From Polynucleobacter sp. AP-Elch-400A-B2 (GTDB taxonomy: Bacteria; Pseudomonadota; Gammaproteobacteria; Burkholderiales; Burkholderiaceae), in contig NZ_CP061317.1 in the NCBI RefSeq assembly GCF_018688355.1, forward strand, positions 416,370 to 480,369: 64,000 nucleotides of DNA, read 5' to 3'. The translations under genes were made by a program, and so were the position numbers. Within the stretch, counting starts at the first letter, position 1. Every line of letters starts with the position of its first letter. This document shows positions 50,523 to 59,210 of the stretch, piece after piece. Under the pieces are notes generated by a model. The model was not told the origin of the DNA. It searched no databases and was given only the letters and a program-made list of their open reading frames with translations.

Positions 50523-51310
50523 TACTTAGCGTTAATAAAGTTACGAATAGCATCCATAAAAATTGCTGGTGCCTGAAGCTGCGGAACGTGAGCTAAACCT
50601 GCCAGGATATTCAATGTTGCATTTGGTAATCCGGCGTGGAGCTCTACAGACATAGATGACGGGGTAGCTTCATCTAATTCTCCAACCAGTACTAGTACTG
50701 GTTGCGACACTTTTACAAGTTGATCGCGAATATCAAGACCAGCCAAAGCGGAGCATGCACCATGAAATGTTTCTGTATCGAGGGCTAAGAAACGCTTTTT
50801 CCGATCCGCAACTAATCCTGGGTTTTGATCCTGAAATTCTGGAGCAAATAAGCGGCGCATTGCAACATCCGCAATGGCTTCTAAACCTTTCTCCTTAGCT
50901 GCGGCTGACATACCCCTGAAGGCTGCGCGACCCGGTTCGGAGAACATCGCGCCACAATCAGCCAATACTAAGCGTGAGGCTAATTGTGGGTGGCGAATGC
51001 TGGTGATCAAGGCAATAAATCCACCGTAACCGTTACCTAAAAAAATTGGCTTTTCAGTGAGTTTGAGGGATTCGATGCCTTTAGCAATATGATCGGCGAT
51101 TAGATTAAGGTCGCCACCCACAAATTCAGAACCCTCAAATCCGGGAAGATTTAAAGAGATCACTTGATGGGTTTTTACTAGATCATCTGCCAATGGCTTA
51201 AAAGAACTGCTATCTGCAAGCAGCGAGTGGAACAAAATAATTGGAGTGCCTACGCCTGTAATTTCCAGACTCAACTTTTTGTTATCGATATTTAGCGTTT
51301 GGTGTGCCAT
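50522..51310 (-). CDS. Alpha/beta hydrolase-fold protein with Gly in place of the nucleophile Ser
   Basis: 262 aa, resembling 3-oxoadipate enol-lactonase/esterase relatives. Oxyanion strand PIILFHSLLADSSSF, nucleophile elbow FLGNGYGGFIAL, acid GELDEATP, His in LAGLAHVPQLQ. The elbow should read G-x-S-x-G but is G-N-G-Y-G, so the catalytic serine is missing (codon GGT in the place where AGT would fit). Either the protein is a non-hydrolytic relative or a damaged enzyme. Co-transcribed with the aldehyde dehydrogenase and GST-like genes. Confidence 0.85.
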   Translation of the reverse strand: MAHQTLNIDNKKLSLEITGVGTPIILFHSLLADSSSFKPLADDLVKTHQVISLNLPGFEGSEFVGGDLNLIADHIAKGIESLKLTEKPIFLGNGYGGFIALITSIRHPQLASRLVLADCGAMFSEPGRAAFRGMSAAAKEKGLEAIADVAMRRLFAPEFQDQNPGLVADRKKRFLALDTETFHGACSALAGLDIRDQLVKVSQPVLVLVGELDEATPSSMSVELHAGLPNATLNILAGLAHVPQLQAPAIFMDAIRNFINAK

Positions 51311-51357
51311 ATTAAATTGTTCCTTTAGCTCTTATATTCCAAGAATTACTTTTCGTA

Positions 51358-52878
51358 TTAGTTAAGTCGTGGCTGACTAGCAGTATCTTTGTACCAGTCA
51401 AATGGAGCGTCATCCAAGCGAATCATGACGCTCTTGGTTTCAAAATGTTGATCAAATGATTCTGTTCCACACTCGCGACCAATTCCTGAGTCTTTGATGC
51501 CGCCCCAAGGTGATGCTGGGTCTAAGCGGTGGTGGTCATTTACCCAGACAATGCCGCATTTAAGTTTTGCAGCAACACGGTGGGCTCTAGTGACATCATT
51601 CGTACGAATTGCACCAGCTAAACCAAATGGAGAGTCATTTGCCAATTCAAGACCTTCTTCTTCGGTTGTGAATTTAGTAACAGAGACAAATGGGCCAAAT
51701 ACCTCTTCTTGGAAGATGCGCATATTTCTAGTTACGTCAGCAAAAACAGTCGGCTCTACAAAGAAACCATTCTGAAGACTTGGGTCGGTAGGCACCTTGC
51801 CTCCGGCAACTAAGCGTGCTTTATCTTCATTTAATCCAATGTCGATATATTTCAGAACGCGCTGCTGCTGGCGAGCTGAAACTACTGGTCCAAGTTGCAC
51901 TTTAGCGTCAATGGGGTTGCCGATGCGGATCGATTTGGCTTTAGCTGCTAACTTTTCTACGAACTCATCGTAAATGTTTGCCTGAACAATTTGACGGCTA
52001 CCGCAAATACAGGTTTGTCCTGCGCCAATGAAGGCACCGAAAGCGGCGTAGTTCACTGCTTGATCAATATTGAAGTCATCAAACACGAGAACAGGAGTTT
52101 TGCCACCAAGCTCTAAGGTTTGGTGTGCGAAATTACTGCCCGCTAAAGCCCCAGTAATGCGTCCAGCTTCGGTACCGCCAGTAAGCACCCATTTTGCTAA
52201 ACCAGGATGCTCAGCTAAGGCTTTACCAGTAGAGGGCCCAAGTCCGGTGATCACATTGAATACTCCTGGTGGCAAGCCTGCTTCAACAAATAATTCTGCA
52301 AGGCGAAGCGTTGTTAGCGGGGTGTACTCAGATGGTTTAACTACTGTAGTGCAACCAGATGCCAGTGTAGGAGCCAAACTTTTTACCATGATCATCAAGG
52401 GATGATTAAATGGGGTGGAGTTACCCACGACCCCAATTGGAGTGCGTAAGGTGTAGTTAAGGTAGTTGCCATCGACTGGAATGACGGAGTCACGACGCGC
52501 AATAGCGAGGCCTGCGTTATAGCGGAAAAAGTCAGGTAGACGTGAAACTTGTGCCCGCGTTTCATTTAACGAGCGACCATTATTGGCAGTTTCTAAAGTG
52601 TAGATCTCTTCTAAGTTAGCTTCGAACACATCTGCTAATTTATTAATTAACTTAGCACGTGTACGGTTTGACATTGAACTCCACTCAGGACTGGCAAATG
52701 CTTTTGCTGAGCTCTTCACTGCCTTATCAACATCGGCATCAGTTGCATGTGAAATTTGCGCAAGCATCTCACCGGTCGCTGGATTCAATACATCTAATAA
52801 ATCAGGCTGGGAAGCCGGAATTTCCTTACCATCGATAAATAGTCCGCGGATAGGTACTTGCTTCTGAGTTGTTGACAT
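51358..52878 (-). CDS. Aldehyde dehydrogenase, NAD(P)-dependent
   Basis: 506 aa, full length. Rossmann motif and active-site residues are visible: PFNHPLMIMVKSLAPTLASGC, TLELGGKTPVLVF (general-base Glu), AGQTCICGSRQI (catalytic Cys) and EEVFGPFVSV. It oxidises an aldehyde to the acid; the substrate is not determinable. With the hydrolase and GST-like genes it forms a catabolic operon whose substrate is probably imported by the adjacent ABC system. Confidence 0.95.
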   Translation of the reverse strand: MSTTQKQVPIRGLFIDGKEIPASQPDLLDVLNPATGEMLAQISHATDADVDKAVKSSAKAFASPEWSSMSNRTRAKLINKLADVFEANLEEIYTLETANNGRSLNETRAQVSRLPDFFRYNAGLAIARRDSVIPVDGNYLNYTLRTPIGVVGNSTPFNHPLMIMVKSLAPTLASGCTTVVKPSEYTPLTTLRLAELFVEAGLPPGVFNVITGLGPSTGKALAEHPGLAKWVLTGGTEAGRITGALAGSNFAHQTLELGGKTPVLVFDDFNIDQAVNYAAFGAFIGAGQTCICGSRQIVQANIYDEFVEKLAAKAKSIRIGNPIDAKVQLGPVVSARQQQRVLKYIDIGLNEDKARLVAGGKVPTDPSLQNGFFVEPTVFADVTRNMRIFQEEVFGPFVSVTKFTTEEEGLELANDSPFGLAGAIRTNDVTRAHRVAAKLKCGIVWVNDHHRLDPASPWGGIKDSGIGRECGTESFDQHFETKSVMIRLDDAPFDWYKDTASQPRLN

Positions 52879-52909
52879 GAGGATCCTTATTGAAAAATTA
52901 TGTATTGAA

Positions 52910-53590
52910 TTAACTGACGATCATTCCGCGTGACACAGCATTACTGACACGCTTACCTGCTGCAAGTACATGCTGCTCCGCTAATCTTTGGGCGGTCTTG
53001 ATAGATCTAGACTGAATAACATCGATGATCTCGCGATGTTCTGCTACTAATGCTTCTGGAGTTCCATGATCCACATTACTAACGCTAATTTGTACTGCTC
53101 TTTCCATTAAATCAATGAGGTCGATCAGTTGATCACGCATTCTTGGATTACCACCTAATTCAGCTAGGAGCCGGTGGAATTTTTTGTTGTAGCCGATAAA
53201 ACCATCGGACCATTGGTCTCGATGAAAGTTCTTAAATTGATCAAGCTCTTGAAGTTGCTCATCACTAGCATTACGAATGATGCGTTCCATATTGGCGCGC
53301 TCTAAGGCGGCGCGCAAATGAAACATATCGAGCATGTCGGAGATAGAGACTGGGGCTACACGATAGCCTTGGCGGGGGGTAGTGATTATTAAGCCTTCAC
53401 GTTCCAGGCTAATGAGCGCATCACGTACTGGGGATTTACTTACTTCAAAACGAACCGCTAACTCAGCTTCCCGTATCTCCGCACCAGGCATGAGATTGCA
53501 GGTCAGAATGTCATGGCGCAAGGCTTCGTAGACTTGCTCTCGCAGCAGTCGACCTTCAGTTTCTATGGGTTCTATGGTGGTGCTTGCCAT
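52910..53590 (-). CDS. GntR-family regulator, FCD (FadR) type
   Basis: 226 aa. Winged helix-turn-helix at residues 15-80 (LREQVYEALRHDILTCNLMPG, EAELAVRFEVSKSPVRDALI, EREGLIITTPRQGYRV), then an all-helical FCD ligand domain with LHLRAALERANME type helices and His residues (NFHRDQW, KFHRLLAEL, EHREII) that bind a metal in this family. It lies between the catabolic operon and the divergent ABC importer and probably controls both. Confidence 0.93.
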   Translation of the reverse strand: MASTTIEPIETEGRLLREQVYEALRHDILTCNLMPGAEIREAELAVRFEVSKSPVRDALISLEREGLIITTPRQGYRVAPVSISDMLDMFHLRAALERANMERIIRNASDEQLQELDQFKNFHRDQWSDGFIGYNKKFHRLLAELGGNPRMRDQLIDLIDLMERAVQISVSNVDHGTPEALVAEHREIIDVIQSRSIKTAQRLAEQHVLAAGKRVSNAVSRGMIVS

Positions 53591-53622
53591 GAGTTTAAAG
53601 ATATTAGGTAGTCCTTAATTAT

Positions 53623-53641
53623 TTGTCGTAATATATCACAA
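53623..53641. promoter_or_regulatory. Candidate GntR operator 1
   Basis: TTGTCGTAATATATCACAA lies just upstream of the regulator gene. Its core GTAATATATCA recurs at 53735-53745 as GTAGTATATCA (10 of 11 bases). Paired, similar, partly symmetric sites in the divergent promoter region suit a dimeric GntR protein. Confidence 0.5.
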
Positions 53642-53731
53642 GAGCTTTTGACAGGTATATGTAAAACTATAAGTTATTGATTTAAATAAATAAATAAATT
53701 TTCAAGAGATTTATTGATTTAATTTTATTTT

Positions 53732-53747
53732 ATTGTAGTATATCAAT
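53732..53747. promoter_or_regulatory. Candidate GntR operator 2
   Basis: ATTGTAGTATATCAAT is an imperfect palindrome (ATTG...CAAT) with the same core as operator 1. It lies 53 bp before the binding-protein gene, overlapping the likely promoter of the ABC operon. Confidence 0.5.
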
Positions 53748-53799
53748 TAGCTCTACAAAATAATATTAAAAGACTACCAAACATCGTGAGGAGACATTC

Positions 53800-55047
53800 A
53801 TGTTGAATAAGATGCATTTAAAGGCTGTAGCTTTTGCCCTAGTAGGCGCGTTATTGGCGCCAAGCTCTTTTGCCGCTGAAAAGGCGCCAATTAGGGTCGG
53901 ATTTCTAACCATCAAATCTGGCGCCCTTGCTGCTGGTGGAAAGCAGATGGAAGAAGCGATTAGTTTGTTCATGAAAGAGCGTAACAATACGATCGCAGGT
54001 AGAAAGATTGAGCTTTTTGTTGCCGATACCTCTGGTCAGCCAGCAATTACTAAAACCAAAATGCAAGAGCTTGTTGAAAAAGATAAAGCTCAAGTGATCA
54101 TTGGACCATTGGCAGCATTTGAGGCGTTGGCTGTGGATGACTACATTAAGAAGGTAGGGATTCCAGTGATATCCCCTTCTGCTGGAGCTGAAGATCTAAC
54201 ACAGCGCAAGCCAAATCCCTGGTTTGTCAGGGGCGTTGGAACATCTGCCCAACCAAGTCATGCCCTCGGTGAGTATGCCGCCAAAGATTTGAAGTACAAG
54301 CGTATTGCCATCATTGCCGATGACTTTGCTTTTGGTCATGAGATTGCCGCTGGATTTCAGAGAACCTTTGAAGAAAATGGCGGCAAGGTAGTGCAAAAGC
54401 TATGGTCTCCATTAAACGTGGCTGACTACGGCACCTATATTGGTCAAATTAAGCCAAACGTGGATGCGGTATTTGCGGCCTTTGCTGGCGGTAACGGTGT
54501 GAAGTTTGTAAAGCAATATAGCGAGTACGGTTTAAAGGGAAAAATTCCTCTCTTAGGTGCAATGACTACTGTTGACGAAGGCATCTTGCCTTTTATGGGT
54601 GATGATGCTCTGGGCGTAATTTCTACGGGCTGGTACTCTGCGAACCTCAACAATGCAGCGAATGCAAAGTTTGTTAAGGATTTTAATGCAGCGTATAAAA
54701 AAGATCCTGGCTACTATTCTATGGGTGCATATGGCGCAGCTTTGATGCTTGAACAAGCGCTTAAGGATGTCAAAGGCAATATTGAGGATAAGAATGCCTT
54801 CATGGCTGCATTGCGTGCAGTTCAATTACCAAATGATCCTAGGGGCAAGGTTACCTTGGATGCCTTAGGCAATCCGATTATGGATATCTACATTCGCAAG
54901 GTTGAGAAAAAAGACGGTAAGCTCAGCAACGTTGTGATTAAGACTTATCCATCGGTTAGTCAGTTCTGGACATACAAAACTAAAGACTTCCTCTCAAACC
55001 CTGTCTATTCAAGAGATTACCCACTAGCGACGAATTTAGAAAACTGA
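53800..55047 (+). CDS. Branched-chain-amino-acid-type ABC transporter, substrate-binding protein
   Basis: 415 aa precursor with signal peptide (AVAFALVGALLAPSSFAA). Periplasmic binding fold type I: IRVGFLTIKSGALAAGGKQMEEAI, DTSGQPAITKTKMQELVEKDKAQVIIGP, KRIAIIADDFAFGHEIAAGF, YSMGAYGAALMLEQAL. It matches the LivK-like/amide-aromatic binding family. GAGGAG precedes the ATG. Ligand unknown; the neighbouring hydrolases and dehydrogenase suggest a carboxylate or amide rather than an amino acid. Confidence 0.92.
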   Translation: MLNKMHLKAVAFALVGALLAPSSFAAEKAPIRVGFLTIKSGALAAGGKQMEEAISLFMKERNNTIAGRKIELFVADTSGQPAITKTKMQELVEKDKAQVIIGPLAAFEALAVDDYIKKVGIPVISPSAGAEDLTQRKPNPWFVRGVGTSAQPSHALGEYAAKDLKYKRIAIIADDFAFGHEIAAGFQRTFEENGGKVVQKLWSPLNVADYGTYIGQIKPNVDAVFAAFAGGNGVKFVKQYSEYGLKGKIPLLGAMTTVDEGILPFMGDDALGVISTGWYSANLNNAANAKFVKDFNAAYKKDPGYYSMGAYGAALMLEQALKDVKGNIEDKNAFMAALRAVQLPNDPRGKVTLDALGNPIMDIYIRKVEKKDGKLSNVVIKTYPSVSQFWTYKTKDFLSNPVYSRDYPLATNLEN

Positions 55048-55057
55048 TTCTTTACTT

Positions 55058-55918
55058 ATGTCTTTTTGGTTAATTCAGAGTCTTAATAGCCTTGCTCTAG
55101 GGGGAGTCCTTTTCACCCTAGCAGCAGGCTTTTCATTAATTTTCGGATTAATGCGTATCGCCAATCTCTCGCATGGTGCTTATTTCATGTTGGGCGCTTA
55201 TGTTGGCTTAAGCGTAATCGAGGCGGGGCACTCTTTCTATTTGGCCATTTTGGCCGCAGGGCTAGCGATTGGTCTTTTGGGTTGTATTGTTGAGTGGTTA
55301 ATTTTGCGTCGCCTTGCTGGTAATAGCTTGTCTCAAGTGTTAGCAACTTTAGGGGTTGCTTTCGTGATTGCCGACTGCAGTCTTTGGTTTTGGGGTGGAG
55401 ATCCTCGACCTGTTGCCGCTCCTAGTTTTCTGAGTGGCGGTGTTCAGATCTTCGGACAAACCTTTCCTCTTTACAGAATTGCTTTAGTAATTTTTAGTAT
55501 CTTTATTGCGCTTGGATTATGGCTTTTATTAGAAAAAACCAAACTCGGCGTCATGATTCGTGCCAGTGTTGATGATCGTCAAATGGCACAAGGTATTGGT
55601 GTGCCGGCTACTAAATTATTTTCAATTGTTTTTTGTTTGGGTGCTGCATTAGCGGGGGTAGGTGGTATTGCTGCAGCCCCGATTCTTTCAGTCTACCCAG
55701 GTTTGGATGCCGATATGCTGCCGATTGCGTTGGTAGTCGTAATCCTTGGGGGTCTCGGTAGCTTAATGGGCGCATTCATTGGTAGCTTCCTCATTGGATT
55801 TATCTACAGTTTTGGCCAAGCGCTTTTTCCAGATTTGGCTTACATCATCTTGTTTTTACCAATGCTCATCATTCTGGCTGTTAGACCACGTGGCTTGTTC
55901 GGAAGGATAACTGCTTGA
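55058..55918 (+). CDS. ABC transporter permease, LivH type
   Basis: 286 aa, eight hydrophobic helices. NSLALGGVLFTLAAGFSLIFGLMRIANLSHGA is the diagnostic LivH start, with LGVMIRASVDDRQMAQGIGV and the motif VVVILGGLGSLMGAFIG near the C-terminus. Ends TGA overlapping the next TTG start. Confidence 0.94.
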   Translation: MSFWLIQSLNSLALGGVLFTLAAGFSLIFGLMRIANLSHGAYFMLGAYVGLSVIEAGHSFYLAILAAGLAIGLLGCIVEWLILRRLAGNSLSQVLATLGVAFVIADCSLWFWGGDPRPVAAPSFLSGGVQIFGQTFPLYRIALVIFSIFIALGLWLLLEKTKLGVMIRASVDDRQMAQGIGVPATKLFSIVFCLGAALAGVGGIAAAPILSVYPGLDADMLPIALVVVILGGLGSLMGAFIGSFLIGFIYSFGQALFPDLAYIILFLPMLIILAVRPRGLFGRITA

Positions 55919-56850
55919 ACCGCATTTTTTACATTGCCATTCTTGCGGTATTACTTGCCCTCCCTTTGATTCTAGGGGGTACTTACTACACTAACTTAGC
56001 AAGCCAAATTCTCATTGCTGGAATTTTTGCAATGAGCCTGAATTTACTTGTGGGATATGCCGGTTTAACTTCTTTAGGTCATGCAGGATACCTTGGCCTG
56101 GCTGCCTATATCAGCAGCTGGCTGACAGTAAAGTTGGGGTGGGATCATGCAAGTACTGCGGCGATTGCAATCATTGGTACTACCGTGATCGCAGCCATCT
56201 TTGGTTTGATTGCTTTACGTGCAACAGGTATTAGCTTTTTAATGATTACTTTAGCGTTTGGTCAAATTCTGTGGGGCTTAGCTTATCGCTGGGCTAGCGT
56301 TACCGGTGGTGATAATGGAATATCTGGCATTACAAGACCTCACTTTTTTGGTTTAGATTTGGGAGAGGCCAGTTATTTTTATTACTTTACTCTGCTCATA
56401 TTTTTGTTGGTTTGGATTGCGATTGCAATTTTAGTGCGATCTCCTTTTGGAGCCACTATACGAGGAACTAAAGATCAACCTCGTCGCATGAGTGCACTTG
56501 GTTTTAATGTCTGGTTAATTCGCTGGATTACCTTTACCGCCTGCGGCTTCTTTGGATCCATTGGCGGCATCATGTATGTTTACTATCACCAATTTATCAG
56601 CCCGCATAGTCTGTCATTAGCCAATTCTGCTGAAATGTTACTAATGGTAATCGCTGGTGGGGCTGGCACTTTAGCTGGGCCAGTCATTGGTGCTGCCTTG
56701 GTGATGCTACTCAAGAATGTGGCAAGTCAATATATTGACCATTGGGTCACTCTCCTCGGCTTAGTATTTATTTTCATTGTGATGTTTATTCCAGGTGGGA
56801 TTGTTGCTGGATTCATGCGCATTAAAAACGCAATTAATACGCCCAAGTAA
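55915..56850 (+). CDS. ABC transporter permease, LivM type
   Basis: 311 aa. TTG start overlapping the LivH stop (TTGA). Helices with NLLVGYAGLTSLGHAGYLGLAAY, GATIRGTKDQPRRMSALGFNV, and GGAGTLAGPVIGAALVMLL, all LivM features. The loop GDNGISGI is typical. Confidence 0.94.
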   Translation: MNRIFYIAILAVLLALPLILGGTYYTNLASQILIAGIFAMSLNLLVGYAGLTSLGHAGYLGLAAYISSWLTVKLGWDHASTAAIAIIGTTVIAAIFGLIALRATGISFLMITLAFGQILWGLAYRWASVTGGDNGISGITRPHFFGLDLGEASYFYYFTLLIFLLVWIAIAILVRSPFGATIRGTKDQPRRMSALGFNVWLIRWITFTACGFFGSIGGIMYVYYHQFISPHSLSLANSAEMLLMVIAGGAGTLAGPVIGAALVMLLKNVASQYIDHWVTLLGLVFIFIVMFIPGGIVAGFMRIKNAINTPK

Positions 56851-56852
56851 AA

Positions 56853-57593
56853 ATGAGTCCTATTCTTGAAGTTTCTAATTTAAGTAAGTCTTTTGGTGGC
56901 CTCAAGGTCACCAAAGGAGTTAACCTCACTGTGAACCCAGGAGAGCGGCATCTATTAATTGGGCCAAATGGCGCAGGCAAAACAACATTATTTAATTTAA
57001 TCGCAGGAGATTTGGCTTCCGATTCAGGCTCCATTAAATTAAATGGAAAAAATATTACTAAGCTCACGACTGCCAAGCGTGCGCAACTCGATCTGGCTAG
57101 GACTTATCAAATCCTGACACTCTTTGGTAAGGATAATTTAATCTCGAATGTGAAATTAGCATTGTTAGGAAAAATGCCGCTACGTTGGAAGTGTTGGGGT
57201 GCATTCTCGACGGAACGTGCTTTAGACAAAAAAGCACTAGATATTTTAAAAAAGGTGGGGCTGGTCTCCAAAGCTTATTTACCTTTAGAGCAAACATCGT
57301 ACGGTGAGAAGCGTCGACTTGAGATTGCTATGGCTCTAGCTCAAAACCCAACTATTTTATTGCTTGATGAGCCTTTAGCAGGCCTGTCTACCGAAGAGCG
57401 TGAAACGATTACCGCATTACTTCAGGGGATCAATCGTAGCATCACCATACTGATGATTGAGCACGATATGGCAGTTGCCTTGGCCTTTGCAGATCGAGTG
57501 ACGCTATTGCACTACGGTGAAGTGATTACAAGTGGCACGCGTCAAGAAGTGGTGAATGATCCACGTACCAAGGAGATATATCTTGGCCACTGA
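56853..57593 (+). CDS. ABC transporter ATPase, LivG type
   Basis: 246 aa. Walker A GPNGAGKT, the LivG signature SYGEKRRLEIAMAL, Walker B LLLDEPLAGL, and EHDMAVALAFADRV. It begins 2 nt after the LivM stop and overlaps LivF. Cytoplasmic, dimerises with LivF. Confidence 0.95.
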   Translation: MSPILEVSNLSKSFGGLKVTKGVNLTVNPGERHLLIGPNGAGKTTLFNLIAGDLASDSGSIKLNGKNITKLTTAKRAQLDLARTYQILTLFGKDNLISNVKLALLGKMPLRWKCWGAFSTERALDKKALDILKKVGLVSKAYLPLEQTSYGEKRRLEIAMALAQNPTILLLDEPLAGLSTEERETITALLQGINRSITILMIEHDMAVALAFADRVTLLHYGEVITSGTRQEVVNDPRTKEIYLGH

Positions 57594-58302
57594 TGCTATT
57601 TTGAGGGTTGAGGGCTTAAATGCCTTTTATGGAGATAGCCATATTCTTTATGACGTTTCCTTCGACTTAAAAAGAGATACTGTACTTGCACTCCTCGGTA
57701 GAAACGGCGCTGGAAAAACAACCTGCATTAGTTCTATTATTGGCTTTTTGGCTGATCGTAATGGCTTAATTGAGCTTGATGGGATGCCATTGCAAAAACT
57801 CTCCCCTGAAAAGATTTGTAAAGCAGGTATTGGCATTGTTCCGCAAGGGCGACGTATTTTCCCAAGCTTATCAGTAAAAGAAAATCTTGAAGTGGCCTAC
57901 CAAGCGCCTCGCTCCGGAAGCTCTCGAAAATGGATTCTTGAGGATGTATTTCAGTTTTTCCCGCGCCTTCAAGAGCGTCAAAATCAGGTTGCAGGAAGCT
58001 TATCAGGGGGTGAGCAGCAGATGCTCGCGATTGGTAGAGCCTTGATGACTAATCCAAAAGTATTGCTATTAGATGAGCCATCTGAAGGTTTAGCCCCGCA
58101 AATCGTAAAAGAGGTTGGCAATATTATTGCGATGCTTAAGCCATTTATTTCGATTGTGTTGGTTGAGCAAAACCTCGGTCTTGCTTTAAGTGTTGCAGAT
58201 GATATTGTTTTGCTCAATGGGGGCAAGGTAGTGTTTTCTGGGACTAAGGCACTTTTTAGTGAAAAGCAAAATGAACTGCAAAGTCATTTAAGTGTGGAAT
58301 AG
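57583..58302 (+). CDS. ABC transporter ATPase, LivF type
   Basis: 239 aa. TTG 57583 is chosen because AAGGAG lies 7 nt upstream (57570-57575) inside the end of LivG; earlier in-frame codons lack a site. Walker A GRNGAGKT, signature LSGGEQQML, Walker B LLLDEPSEGL, and VVFSG(T)KALF at the end, all LivF-like. Confidence 0.94.
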   Translation: MATDAILRVEGLNAFYGDSHILYDVSFDLKRDTVLALLGRNGAGKTTCISSIIGFLADRNGLIELDGMPLQKLSPEKICKAGIGIVPQGRRIFPSLSVKENLEVAYQAPRSGSSRKWILEDVFQFFPRLQERQNQVAGSLSGGEQQMLAIGRALMTNPKVLLLDEPSEGLAPQIVKEVGNIIAMLKPFISIVLVEQNLGLALSVADDIVLLNGGKVVFSGTKALFSEKQNELQSHLSVE

Positions 58303-59120
58303 TGAGCGTGATAATGAAAGAACACCTAAAAACTACTAAGATCGGCGAATACGATATTCAGTACTTAGACATTGGTGAAGGTATTCCTGTTGTCTTAATT
58401 CACGGCTTGGCCGGCGATTACAGTGCATGGACTAGTCAGATTCAAATCTTGAAAGATCATTACAGGGTTATTGCTTTCGATAACCGTGGTGCTGGTAAAA
58501 GCACGCAAGTGGATGAGCCCATTAGTACCCAAGATTTAGCAAAAGATACTCTAGGTCTGATGGATTATCTTGGCGTACAGTCGGCTCACATCGTCGGACG
58601 TTCGATGGGCGGTGCGGTGGCCCAGCATATGGCACTAATGTCACCTAAACGTGTCAAATCCTTGGTCTTGTGCGCATCTTTCGCTATCTTGGATCCTTTA
58701 GGGCGTCGCGTTCTATTCAATATGCGGGAAGCGCTTGAATGGCGCATGAATTGGGCGGACCATGCCCGTCACTCAGTACAAAACTTTGTATCGGCGGATT
58801 TCTTTAATCACAAGCAAGAACAAGTGAAAAAGATTGAATCCTTAATTGGTGGTGAAACAAGATTGCCAGCATGCTACATTCGCCAGAACGAAGCATGTCA
58901 AAACCATGATACAAGCTCGCAATTAGCTCTAATCAAGCAGCCAACTTTAATCATGGCAGGAGCAAGTGATCCTATTTGTTCATTAACTGCAACTCATATT
59001 CTGAGTAGTGGTATCAAAGATTCGCAAACGATCTTATTTGAAAATGCGAGCCATTTTTTCTTGATGGAGCAAGCAGATAAATTTAATCACAGTCTTTTAG
59101 ACTGGCTTAACTCGCATTAA
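58302..59120 (+). CDS. Alpha/beta hydrolase (complete triad), end of the ABC operon
   Basis: 272 aa; GTG 58302 overlaps the LivF stop (TAGTG) and ATG 58314 is an alternative. VVLIHGLAGDYSAW (oxyanion region), nucleophile elbow VGRSMGGAVAQ with Ser present, acid ASDP and His in ENASHFFLM. It resembles PcaD/esterase-type hydrolases. Its presence in the importer operon suggests it acts on the imported compound or its metabolite. Confidence 0.9.
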   Translation: MSVIMKEHLKTTKIGEYDIQYLDIGEGIPVVLIHGLAGDYSAWTSQIQILKDHYRVIAFDNRGAGKSTQVDEPISTQDLAKDTLGLMDYLGVQSAHIVGRSMGGAVAQHMALMSPKRVKSLVLCASFAILDPLGRRVLFNMREALEWRMNWADHARHSVQNFVSADFFNHKQEQVKKIESLIGGETRLPACYIRQNEACQNHDTSSQLALIKQPTLIMAGASDPICSLTATHILSSGIKDSQTILFENASHFFLMEQADKFNHSLLDWLNSH

Positions 59121-59155
59121 TTAAAAAGTCCTACAAATGATGGTTCAGCATGTAT

Positions 59156-59185
59156 GAGATGCCTCAATTATTATTGAGGCATCTC
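59156..59185. terminator. 12-bp hairpin between the ABC operon and senB
   Basis: GAGATGCCTCAA (59156-59167) pairs with TTGAGGCATCTC (59174-59185), loop of 6 nt. An A-run follows on the plus strand, not a T-run, so termination of the upstream operon is not certain; it could also be part of the senB leader. Confidence 0.5.
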
Positions 59186-59210
59186 AAAAAACCTTTTGTA
59201 AAGGCTAACC

